Assembly (NCBI GenBank): GCA_029935705.1
Contig: JAOZJU010000013.1
Span: 1-35,722, forward strand
Origin: Arcobacteraceae bacterium
GTDB taxonomy: Bacteria; Campylobacterota; Campylobacteria; Campylobacterales; Arcobacteraceae
Direction: 5' to 3'
Length of the DNA: 35,722 nucleotides
Below, piece after piece: positions 29,853-35,722 of this stretch. Within the stretch, counting starts at the first letter, position 1. Every line of letters begins with the position of its first letter. The notes beneath the pieces are model-generated. The model did no database searches. It was not told where the DNA came from and saw nothing but the letters and a program-made list of their open reading frames with translations. The position numbers were made by a program, and so were the translations under genes.

Positions 29853-30462
29853 CTGGACAATCTCAATGCTATTTTCTATAGCTTTGTTTGCATTAGCCAC
29901 TGTGCTGACACCAGGACCAAACAACCTTATGTTGTTGAGTTCTGGACTTAACTTTGGATTTAAAAGAAGTTTGCCTCATATGGCTGGCATAGCTTTTGGC
30001 TTTCCTTTTATGGTGATATGTGTGGGATTGGGCATCGGTGTGGTATTTGAGCTTTTTCCTTTTGTATACAATATCCTAAAAATCATAGGCATATCATATC
30101 TTTTTTGGATGGCTTGGCAAATAGCAACAAACGACAACAGCATAAATCAAGAAAAATATAAAAAATCAAAACCTTTTACATTTATGCAAAGTGTGCTATT
30201 TCAGTGGGTCAATCCCAAAGCTTGGATCATGGCTATCACATCAACTGCTACATTTACCACAAGTGATGAAAATACATTTTTACAAGTATTTGTCATAGCA
30301 TTTATCTATATGTTAAGCGGTTTTTTATCTACAAGTAGCTGGACTATTGGTGGAGTTGTTTTGAAAAAAATCATAAAAGATGCAAAAAGTTTAAAAATAT
30401 TTAATATCACTATGGCTGTTTTGATAGTAGCATCTATATTGCCTTTTATTTTTGAGATATAG
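29842..30462 (+). CDS. LysE/RhtB-family amino acid exporter
   Basis: The roughly 206-residue membrane protein has the family signature LTPGPNNLMLLSSGLNFGFKRSLPHMAGIAFGF near its N-terminus and FQWVNPKAWIMAI in the middle, with about six hydrophobic segments. Such proteins export amino acids or related small molecules; the substrate cannot be told. I prefer ATG at 29842 because AAAGGTG lies seven bases before it. A GTG at 29833 would add three residues. It overlaps the truB end. Confidence 0.88.
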   Translation: MLDSWTISMLFSIALFALATVLTPGPNNLMLLSSGLNFGFKRSLPHMAGIAFGFPFMVICVGLGIGVVFELFPFVYNILKIIGISYLFWMAWQIATNDNSINQEKYKKSKPFTFMQSVLFQWVNPKAWIMAITSTATFTTSDENTFLQVFVIAFIYMLSGFLSTSSWTIGGVVLKKIIKDAKSLKIFNITMAVLIVASILPFIFEI

Positions 30463-30535
30463 ATGATGGTTATGTTTATCAAGATATATCTAAGTTTAAT
30501 TGTCATTTAAAAGAAGTGATCTCTTAAGTTTCATC

Positions 30536-30544
30536 TGTTACAAT
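30536..30544 (+). promoter_or_regulatory. Possible extended -10 upstream of the FkbM-type gene
   Basis: TGTTACAAT fits an extended -10. The leader of about 60 bases contains a small ATACT/AGTAT hairpin. The rest of the 30463-30612 gap shows no gene and no clear terminator for the upstream operon. Confidence 0.35.
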
Positions 30545-30612
30545 ACTATATGAGAGTATCTAAAAACAAAAAACAACATCTTCACACCATAGCAAACATA
30601 AGCAAAATTTAG

Positions 30613-31695
30613 ATGAATAGAGTTAGCATTTGCCATATCAACCAAAAAGAGAAAGAGTTAACCGAACTTTTTATATCTTCAAACAATATCCCAAAATATA
30701 TCTTAGGAGTAAACAAGCTTGCAAAATCTGTGCAAAAATATATCAAAGTAGATGGTATCATAGATGATTTTACCAGAGTCCAAACATCAAAAAACAAAAA
30801 TATATTAAACATAAGCGATATACCAAAAGATGCCATAATCTTGGTCGCATCTACAGCTAGCCCACTTGAGGTCAAACAAAAGTTAGATGATATGGGGTTT
30901 ATAAATTTTAATTATCTTAGCTTTTATAGGTTTTGTGGGTTTGATTTGGTAGCACCTCCATTTATGGTTGATTTTGCAGATGATTTTAAAAAAAATTTTG
31001 ACAAATATGAAACTATCTATCAGCTTCTAGCAGACAACCTATCTAAAAAGATATTTCAAAAGGTTATCAACTTCAAAATCACATTTGATATAGAGTATAT
31101 GATAGGATTTACAAACGACCACAAGGGGCAGTATTTTGACAAAACTATACTGCCAGATATGCCAAATATGATATTCGTAGATGGTGGAGGATATGTAGGC
31201 GATACAGCACGGCAACTTGTAAGCCATTTTCCAGATTTTAAAAAGATATATCTGTTTGAACCAAATGAGAAAAATATTACCATAGCTAAAAAAAGATTGA
31301 AAGATATAGCCAACATAGAGTTTTTTAATATCGGCTTGTCAAACAAAAAAGCTACACTAAACTTCAACGACAAGATGTCATACTCTGCTATATATACAGC
31401 AGGTGCGACTACTGTTTGTGTGGATACTATAGACAATATCATCACACAAAAGGTGGATTTCATAAAGTTAGATATAGAAGGAGCAGAACAAGATGCCATA
31501 GATGGAGCTACAAGGACAATAGCCAAATACACCCCAGTCATAGCTTGCTGTATCTACCACAAAGCCCAAGACTGGTATAAGATCCCACAAAAAGTATTGA
31601 GTATAAATAACCACTACAAGATATATATCCGACACTATATGGAGGGTATATTTGAGACGGTTATGTATTTTATCCCAAAACCAAAAGAGCTGTAG
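30613..31695 (+). CDS. FkbM-family SAM-dependent methyltransferase
   Basis: The 360 residues carry a C-terminal FkbM methyltransferase domain. FVDGGGYVGDTARQL (188-202) is the SAM-binding loop, IYLFEPNEKN the following strand with its acidic residue, and VDFIKLDIEGAEQDAIDGA the FkbM hallmark. The N-terminal 100 residues (KVDGIIDDFTRV, DAIILVAS) look like a separate Rossmann-like module. FkbM proteins O-methylate sugars, lipids or other small molecules and are common in surface polysaccharide regions; the substrate here is unknown. No Shine-Dalgarno sequence precedes the ATG. It stands alone between two gaps. Confidence 0.87.
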   Translation: MNRVSICHINQKEKELTELFISSNNIPKYILGVNKLAKSVQKYIKVDGIIDDFTRVQTSKNKNILNISDIPKDAIILVASTASPLEVKQKLDDMGFINFNYLSFYRFCGFDLVAPPFMVDFADDFKKNFDKYETIYQLLADNLSKKIFQKVINFKITFDIEYMIGFTNDHKGQYFDKTILPDMPNMIFVDGGGYVGDTARQLVSHFPDFKKIYLFEPNEKNITIAKKRLKDIANIEFFNIGLSNKKATLNFNDKMSYSAIYTAGATTVCVDTIDNIITQKVDFIKLDIEGAEQDAIDGATRTIAKYTPVIACCIYHKAQDWYKIPQKVLSINNHYKIYIRHYMEGIFETVMYFIPKPKEL

Positions 31696-31845
31696 CTATA
31701 TTAAAAGATACTTATGCTAAAAATCAAAGAACTTTTAACTTAAGAAAAGCATAGCAGACACAAAAACTACATATTTGCTCTAAAAAGGCGGCAACTACAA
31801 AGATAAACTAAAAGATATAAACAAGAGCAAACAAACTTTATCGTA
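31696..31845. other. Convergent gap without recognised gene
   Basis: The 150 bases between the FkbM-type gene and the converging EamA gene are A/T-rich. They hold only small imperfect repeats (for example TATGCT/AGCATA, 31713-31753, and TTTGCTCT/AGAGCAAA, 31774-31831). No convincing terminator or small gene is seen. Confidence 0.5.
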
Positions 31846-32742
31846 TCATGAATTTTTCTTTTTGTAAAACAAAGATAGATATATACCACTTGCTATTAAA
31901 ATACCACCAATTAGATGATAAGTTTGTAAACTCTCTTTTAAAAATATTGAAGCTAAAATGATACCAAATATAGGCATAATATGGACAAATTGTCCTGTTT
32001 TTGAAGCACCTATCTTCTCTATGCCATAATGCCACAGATAATATGACGATATAGAAGCAAATATTGAGAGATATAAAAAAATAAGATAGTTATCTTTAAG
32101 CAGATCTAACTCGTGTGCCCATTGATAGCCTTGATATAGATATATAAGCATCAACAGCATAAAACCAATAGCCACAATAGAACTAAAAAATTCAAAGCTA
32201 GTCAAATCTTTTGGTTTGAATTTAACCAACACAGAATAGAAAGCCCAAGTAGCAGAAGATAAAATCACAAGAATATCGCCACTATTGAATTTGAGTGTGA
32301 ATATGTTGTCAATATCTGCTTTTAAGATGAGAAAAATCACACCAAAAGTAGATAAAACTATACCAAAAACTTGATTTGAACTGATATTTTGTTTAAGTAT
32401 CAAAAAAGAGACAAGAAGTATCAAAAGAGGTATAGTAGAGTTGATTATCAATGCATTTGTAGATGTAGTAGCAGATAAACCAAAATACAATATTGTGTTA
32501 AAAGATGTGATACCTAAAAATGCCAACAAGGTTAGTATAAACCAATTTTTTTTGAAAGAGTTAAATATATGTTTGTATCGCAAAACTAAGATTGGCAACA
32601 CCATCAAAAACACAAAAGCCCATCTAAAAAAAGCCAACTCTAGTGGTGTCATATCCTCTTTGATAAATCTTCCTATCACAAAATTGACAGACCAAAATAG
32701 GATACACAATATCAAGAAAAAATAGGTTTTTATATTTGACAC
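31846..32742 (-). CDS. EamA/RhaT-family (DMT superfamily) transporter
   Basis: The 298-residue protein has about ten hydrophobic helices in two EamA repeats. CILFWSVNFVIGRFIKEDMTPLELAFFRWAFVFLM is the first-repeat signature, and SATWAFYSVLVKF with SSYYLWHYGIEKIGASKTGQFVHIMPIFGIILA belongs to the second. Such carriers export metabolites or amino acids. The preferred start is GTG at 32740-32742, because AAGGA lies seven bases upstream and the first helix begins at once. An upstream ATG at 32850 would add 36 residues of unusual composition and no ribosome-binding site. It is the only minus-strand gene right of dnaA. Confidence 0.87.
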   Translation of the reverse strand: MSNIKTYFFLILCILFWSVNFVIGRFIKEDMTPLELAFFRWAFVFLMVLPILVLRYKHIFNSFKKNWFILTLLAFLGITSFNTILYFGLSATTSTNALIINSTIPLLILLVSFLILKQNISSNQVFGIVLSTFGVIFLILKADIDNIFTLKFNSGDILVILSSATWAFYSVLVKFKPKDLTSFEFFSSIVAIGFMLLMLIYLYQGYQWAHELDLLKDNYLIFLYLSIFASISSYYLWHYGIEKIGASKTGQFVHIMPIFGIILASIFLKESLQTYHLIGGILIASGIYLSLFYKKKNS

Positions 32743-32878
32743 AGCTCTATCCTTATAATATATGCTAAAGTATAACACATATGCCTTAAAACTATCTATA
32801 TAAAAGCTCAATATGTGATATATGTCGCATAAATTTTTAAATTGTCTCACACCCAGACATCACCCTGTCGTAGTGGTT

Positions 32879-32887
32879 TGGTATAAT
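32879..32887 (+). promoter_or_regulatory. Strong extended -10 promoter for the small envelope-protein genes
   Basis: TGGTATAAT is a perfect extended -10. A leader of about 110 bases follows before the first gene. It contains a strong AAAGGAG (32902-32908) that is followed only by GTG AAT ATG TAG (32920-32931), a minimal reading frame, and a small GCAC/GTGC hairpin (32976-32988). Confidence 0.6.
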
Positions 32888-33007
32888 GCTCTAAAATCTA
32901 CAAAGGAGAATATACAGCAGTGAATATGTAGGTCAAGTATAGCCTAAAATATACAAGCATCGATAGAAAAACAAGGCACAAAAAGTGCAAAATAAAAAAG
33001 GAATAAT

Positions 33008-33331
33008 ATGAGCATAAGATTAAAAAATAAATATACAGGTGTAGTAGTTGCAGCACCGTGGGGATTTTCGTGGACGAGTTTATTTTTCGGTCCATTTGTA
33101 CCGCTATTAAGAGGCGATGTCAAGTGGGCAGTGCTGGGGTTTGTCATAGTAGCCATAACCGCTGGTTTAGGCTGGTTTGTCATGCCGTTTGTCTATAACA
33201 AATTTTATATCAAAGAGCTAATAGAAAAAGGATATATCCCAGCAGATGATATATCAAAACAAAAACTAATAGGAAAAAATATTATAGCAGATGATCTACA
33301 AAACGAACAAGAGGAAAAAGATGATAAATAG
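33008..33331 (+). CDS. Small membrane protein, HrgC/DUF2628-like
   Basis: The 107-residue protein begins MSIRLKNKYTGVVVAAPWGFSWTSLFFGPFVPLLRGDVKW. Two hydrophobic stretches follow (about residues 20-35 and 40-62), then VYNKFYIKELIEKGYIPAD and a charged tail ending in Glu/Lys/Asp. GFSWT-FFGPFVPL-RGD-KW together with YNKxYIKxLxEKGY is a pattern I associate with small proteins annotated HrgC or DUF2628; their function is not known to me. AAAAAGGAATAAT precedes the ATG. It overlaps the next gene by 11 bases. The family assignment is from memory. Confidence 0.75.
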   Translation: MSIRLKNKYTGVVVAAPWGFSWTSLFFGPFVPLLRGDVKWAVLGFVIVAITAGLGWFVMPFVYNKFYIKELIEKGYIPADDISKQKLIGKNIIADDLQNEQEEKDDK

Positions 33332-33632
33332 AATCAAAACGACAGCAATAAGCTTGAGCTTAGCAGTGCTAATGATGGGGTGTTTAGATAGCGACACAAA
33401 AAAGCAAGGCATATCAAGACCAAACATAGACAAACAAACACAAGACAACTTCAACAACTATTTTAAAGACAAAAAAGTTGAAGCATTTGTATGTACAAAT
33501 GACACAGGAAGCTACACGATAAACAAAAAATATGTAAAGTTTGCTTATACAAACGATGACTACTATATGTTTGACAACACAGGTGTGTCGTATACTATCG
33601 CACAATGCCAGCCAGCGAAATATGAACGATGA
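33321..33632 (+). CDS. Putative small lipoprotein
   Basis: I choose ATG 33321 (103 residues) because GAGGAAAAAG precedes it; an ATG at 33291 would add ten residues without a ribosome-binding site. The N-terminus INRIKTTAISLSLAVLMMGCLDSD is a lipoprotein-type signal: basic start, hydrophobic core, then Gly-Cys. The lipobox is imperfect, with Met at -2 and -3. The mature part of about 80 residues is hydrophilic, with VEAFVCTNDTGSYTINKKYVKFAYTNDDYY and a second Cys near the end (AQCQPAKYER). I do not recognise a family. Confidence 0.7.
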   Translation: MINRIKTTAISLSLAVLMMGCLDSDTKKQGISRPNIDKQTQDNFNNYFKDKKVEAFVCTNDTGSYTINKKYVKFAYTNDDYYMFDNTGVSYTIAQCQPAKYER

Positions 33633-33665
33633 TATATAGTATAAAAGATACAAAAAAGGAACAAT

Positions 33666-34016
33666 ATGATATATAATTTTATAAGATTGATTATAGTTGT
33701 GGCGACGATACACACCACAGCCACAGCCACAGCACCAGTGCCAGACTATTGGCATATCAAAGGTGTGAAGCCCAACGACACATTGAGCATACGAACACAG
33801 CCAAACCACAAGTCAAAAAAAATTGGTGAGATACCACACGATGCTAGATGTATCCAAAACTTGACGAGAAACGACCTGCGATGTGGCGGATACAAAAACG
33901 GCTGGTGCAAAGTAGCCTATGGCTATGTAGCAGGGTGGGTAGCAGACAAATATCTCGAACCCGCATGGATAAATGGTGGCGATAGTCTAGAAGATGACCC
34001 CAAATGTTTCAAATAG
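33666..34016 (+). CDS. Secreted SH3b-domain protein
   Basis: The 116 residues start with a hydrophobic, signal-like segment (IYNFIRLIIVVATIHTTATATA). A bacterial SH3 domain follows from about residue 29: VKPNDTLSIRTQPNHKSKKIGEIP, then GWCKVAYGYVAGWVADKYLEP. The Ser-Ile-Arg pattern and GWV-x-x-KYL are typical. Cysteines in RCIQN, RCGGY and GWCKV, plus one at the C-terminus, could form disulfides. SH3b domains often bind cell-wall or protein ligands. AAAAAGGAACAAT precedes the ATG. It follows the putative lipoprotein by 33 bases. Confidence 0.8.
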   Translation: MIYNFIRLIIVVATIHTTATATAPVPDYWHIKGVKPNDTLSIRTQPNHKSKKIGEIPHDARCIQNLTRNDLRCGGYKNGWCKVAYGYVAGWVADKYLEPAWINGGDSLEDDPKCFK

Positions 34017-34084
34017 TCTGGCAAAGGTTGTGTAGCATTTTGATATATTTTAAAGTGACAAAATAAACTAAAAGAGCATAGCAG

Positions 34085-34116
34085 ACAAGCCTATAGCGAT
34101 ACAGCTGATGGCTTGT
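34085..34116 (+). terminator. Possible terminator after the SH3b gene
   Basis: ACAAGCC (34085-34091) pairs with GGCTTGT (34110-34116), with an inner AGC/GCT pair and a TTCT tail. The tail is short, so the call is weak. The rest of the 34017-34246 gap carries only the AAA+ gene promoter. Confidence 0.4.
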
Positions 34117-34221
34117 TTCTAAGTCCTACATAGATACATAATATTCCAACTATCTATATGCGAACAAAATTACAAATTTTCAAGAAATTTTTCAAGCGGA
34201 CATAATGTTGTCTGGATACTA

Positions 34222-34230
34222 TGTTATAAT
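34222..34230 (+). promoter_or_regulatory. Extended -10 promoter for the AAA+ gene
   Basis: TGTTATAAT is a perfect extended -10. The expected transcript start (about 34236-34237) coincides with AAAGGATGAATATG, so the message would begin at or inside its own ribosome-binding site. Confidence 0.55.
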
Positions 34231-34246
34231 AGTTCAAAGGATGAAT

Positions 34247-35722
34247 ATGAACAGCAGATATAAAACCACAGCACAGATGATAGAGGAGTTTGACACAACT
34301 AGATATGTATCAAGCGAGCATGAAGATTTGGTCACATACTGGATGCTCAAAGCATTGCTAAAGTTAGGTGGACACAAGAAACTTATAAATGTAAAAAATA
34401 GCAGTTTTCTTGATGACGATATAGCTTGTTTTTTGGGTTTTGGGCATCTTGTAGATGTAGACGAAAAGCACTTTATAAAAAGAGATATGATGAAAAGCTT
34501 GACAAACAAATATCAAAAACTAGAAAACAAAAAAACAATCCACAAGCAAACTTTGCTTGACAAAAATATAGACAAAATAGGTAAACTACTGGGACTATCA
34601 CAAGATGAGAGAGCTATACTCAAGTTTGTTATATTGGTTCATCAAGTAGAAATACTACAAACTACGATAGAATTAACCAGAGATAAGTTCACTTCCAGAC
34701 AAACCATACAGACAGTAGCGGAACTACTAGATATCCCAATCAAACGAACTACGAAGTTGCTAAGCACTAGCTCTAAACTATACAAAACTACTCTAGTAAA
34801 CTTATATGAATCAAGAAGAAATGGCAATTTTACAGACAATCTAGAAACTATCAGTGATATCTTCGCTGAAAATATGAATGAAACAGATGGTGATGTGTTA
34901 GATATCATAGACGAAGTAGTAAGAAAGACAGACAAAGCAGAGCTAACGATAAATGACTACAAACATATACGAACCGATGTAGATATATTGGTCAAATATA
35001 TGCGAAATGCTACTAAAAATCAGACAGCAGGCGCAAATGTGCTACTATACGGAATACCCGGAACCGGCAAGACACAGCTGGCTAAAACTGTAGCCAAAGT
35101 GCTAGGCAAGGAGCTTTATGAAGTAAGTTACATAGACAAAGACGGCGACTCTATGGCATGCGATGAGAGAACCAAAGCCTACAAGATAGCACAAGCTATG
35201 CTGACAAAAAAAGATACGATACTGCTATATGATGAAGCAGAGGATATATTTGATAGCGACCAAGGAAGTATGTTTGCTCGGTCAAGAAAACAAGACAACA
35301 AAGCATGGATAAACAATATGCTAGAGACAAACGACATACCTACCATATGGATAACCAACGATATAGACTCGATAGACAATGCTATCATAAGACGATTTGA
35401 TATAAATATAAAAGTCCCAATACCAAACAAGTCCCAAAGAGTCAAGATATTGACCAAGTATTCACATGGCAAACTAGACAAAAAAACTATAGAGAAGTTT
35501 GCCACCCATGAACATATAGCTCCTTCTATCATAGGCTCTACAACCAAAGTAATAGAAAGCATCAAGCCAAAACAAACAGAAGTGATGTTTGAGCGGATAC
35601 TAAACAACACTTTAAGTGCCCAAGGATACAAAAAGATACAAAAACACACATCAAGCGAACTGCCACAGATGTATGATACATCTTTTATCAACACCACAGC
35701 AGATATCCAACAAATAGCCACA
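34247..35722 (+). CDS. AAA+ ATPase of the SpoVK-like class, partial (cut by right edge)
   Basis: The open frame runs to the window end (492 codons visible). The AAA+ module is clear: NVLLYGIPGTGKTQLAKTVA with Walker A at about 269-276, TILLYDEAEDIF with Walker B at about 326-333, PTIWITND as sensor 1 near 369-372, and AIIRRFD with the arginine-finger pair near 382-385. The DGDSMACDERTKAYKIAQ and KAWINNMLETN segments match large stand-alone ATPases I recognise from many proteobacteria, usually named only AAA family ATPase. The first 260 residues look mainly helical, with IGKLLGLSQDERAILKFVIL. ATG 34247 is preferred (AAAGGA five bases upstream); ATG 34241 is in frame. Function is unknown; remodelling of a protein partner is inferred. 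Confidence 0.85.
   Translation, partial: MNSRYKTTAQMIEEFDTTRYVSSEHEDLVTYWMLKALLKLGGHKKLINVKNSSFLDDDIACFLGFGHLVDVDEKHFIKRDMMKSLTNKYQKLENKKTIHKQTLLDKNIDKIGKLLGLSQDERAILKFVILVHQVEILQTTIELTRDKFTSRQTIQTVAELLDIPIKRTTKLLSTSSKLYKTTLVNLYESRRNGNFTDNLETISDIFAENMNETDGDVLDIIDEVVRKTDKAELTINDYKHIRTDVDILVKYMRNATKNQTAGANVLLYGIPGTGKTQLAKTVAKVLGKELYEVSYIDKDGDSMACDERTKAYKIAQAMLTKKDTILLYDEAEDIFDSDQGSMFARSRKQDNKAWINNMLETNDIPTIWITNDIDSIDNAIIRRFDINIKVPIPNKSQRVKILTKYSHGKLDKKTIEKFATHEHIAPSIIGSTTKVIESIKPKQTEVMFERILNNTLSAQGYKKIQKHTSSELPQMYDTSFINTTADIQQIAT

Noticed and set aside
31056-31541. 161-residue minus-strand open frame opposite the FkbM-type gene
   Set aside because: It overlaps the SAM-binding and FkbM motifs of the plus-strand gene and has no recognisable domain.
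31774-31831. TTTGCTCT/AGAGCAAA inverted repeat as a terminator between the convergent genes
   Set aside because: The stem is only 8 bp with a 42-base loop and no U-run, so stable folding is unlikely.
32743-32850. 36-residue N-terminal extension of the EamA transporter
   Set aside because: No ribosome-binding site at the upstream ATG, an atypical composition, and a well-placed AAGGA before the GTG at 32742.
33414-33809. 131-residue minus-strand frame across the lipoprotein and SH3b genes
   Set aside because: Its composition is Cys/Val/Tyr-rich shadow sequence and it contradicts the signal peptide and SH3b motifs on the other strand.
31748-34086. Shared 13-mer AGCATAGCAGACA in two gaps (about 31748 and 34074)
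   Set aside because: Matches of this length are expected by chance several times in a 36-kb A+T-rich window, and the flanks do not match.
35179-35721. 180-residue minus-strand open frame opposite the AAA+ gene
   Set aside because: The opposite strand carries intact Walker A, Walker B, sensor 1 and Arg-finger motifs; the antisense translation is a hydrophobic shadow.

Overview
The window is an A+T-rich bacterial chromosome segment centred on the replication origin of what looks like a Campylobacterota (former Epsilonproteobacteria) genome. The evidence is the futalosine-pathway menaquinone gene mqnD, a fused CcsB-CcsA cytochrome c biogenesis protein, RNase J with a long hydrophilic N-terminal extension as in Helicobacter, extended -10 promoters (TGnTATAAT) without obvious -35 boxes, and TTATTCACA-type DnaA boxes next to dnaA. 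The genus cannot be fixed from the sequence alone.

Layout. At the left edge lies the N-terminal part of a cas6 gene (minus strand, cut by the window). From 15574 down to 609 runs a tightly packed minus-strand series: rsmA, rnj, kdsD, rluB, mnmG, an RND transporter, greA, dnaE and comM. Most junctions overlap or are separated by only a few bases, so it is probably one long transcription unit of growth and information-processing genes. A divergent plus-strand pair, mqnD-rsfS (15681-16865), follows. Next come two minus-strand blocks: recD2 plus a short nucleoside-phosphorylase-like gene (19715 to 16935), and dnaA-dnaN-gyrB-Rrf2 regulator-ccsBA (27825 to 19850).

The origin is best placed in the dnaA-dnaN gap (26370-26502). 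This gap holds three TTATTCACA boxes, a related ATATTCACT site, and a perfect 24-bp inverted repeat whose two arms each carry a box and which overlaps the dnaA stop codon. The dnaA-ruvC gap may hold a second, weaker part. Gene direction flips here: nearly everything to the left is on the minus strand and nearly everything to the right on the plus strand, as expected for leading-strand genes diverging from an origin.

To the right, ruvC-ribE-truB-LysE-family exporter form a compact plus-strand group (27901-30462). The accessory segment follows: an FkbM-type methyltransferase, an EamA-family transporter (minus), a three-gene set of small envelope proteins (membrane protein, putative lipoprotein, SH3b protein) behind a strong promoter, and a large AAA+ ATPase cut by the right edge.

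The observations most worth a second look are: comM lacks any usual start codon and appears to begin with AUA just after the dnaE stop, in the same frame; the box-bearing hairpin at the origin; the small envelope-protein cassette next to an AAA+ ATPase with an all-helical-looking N-terminal half; and several genes whose best promoter would give almost leaderless transcripts.
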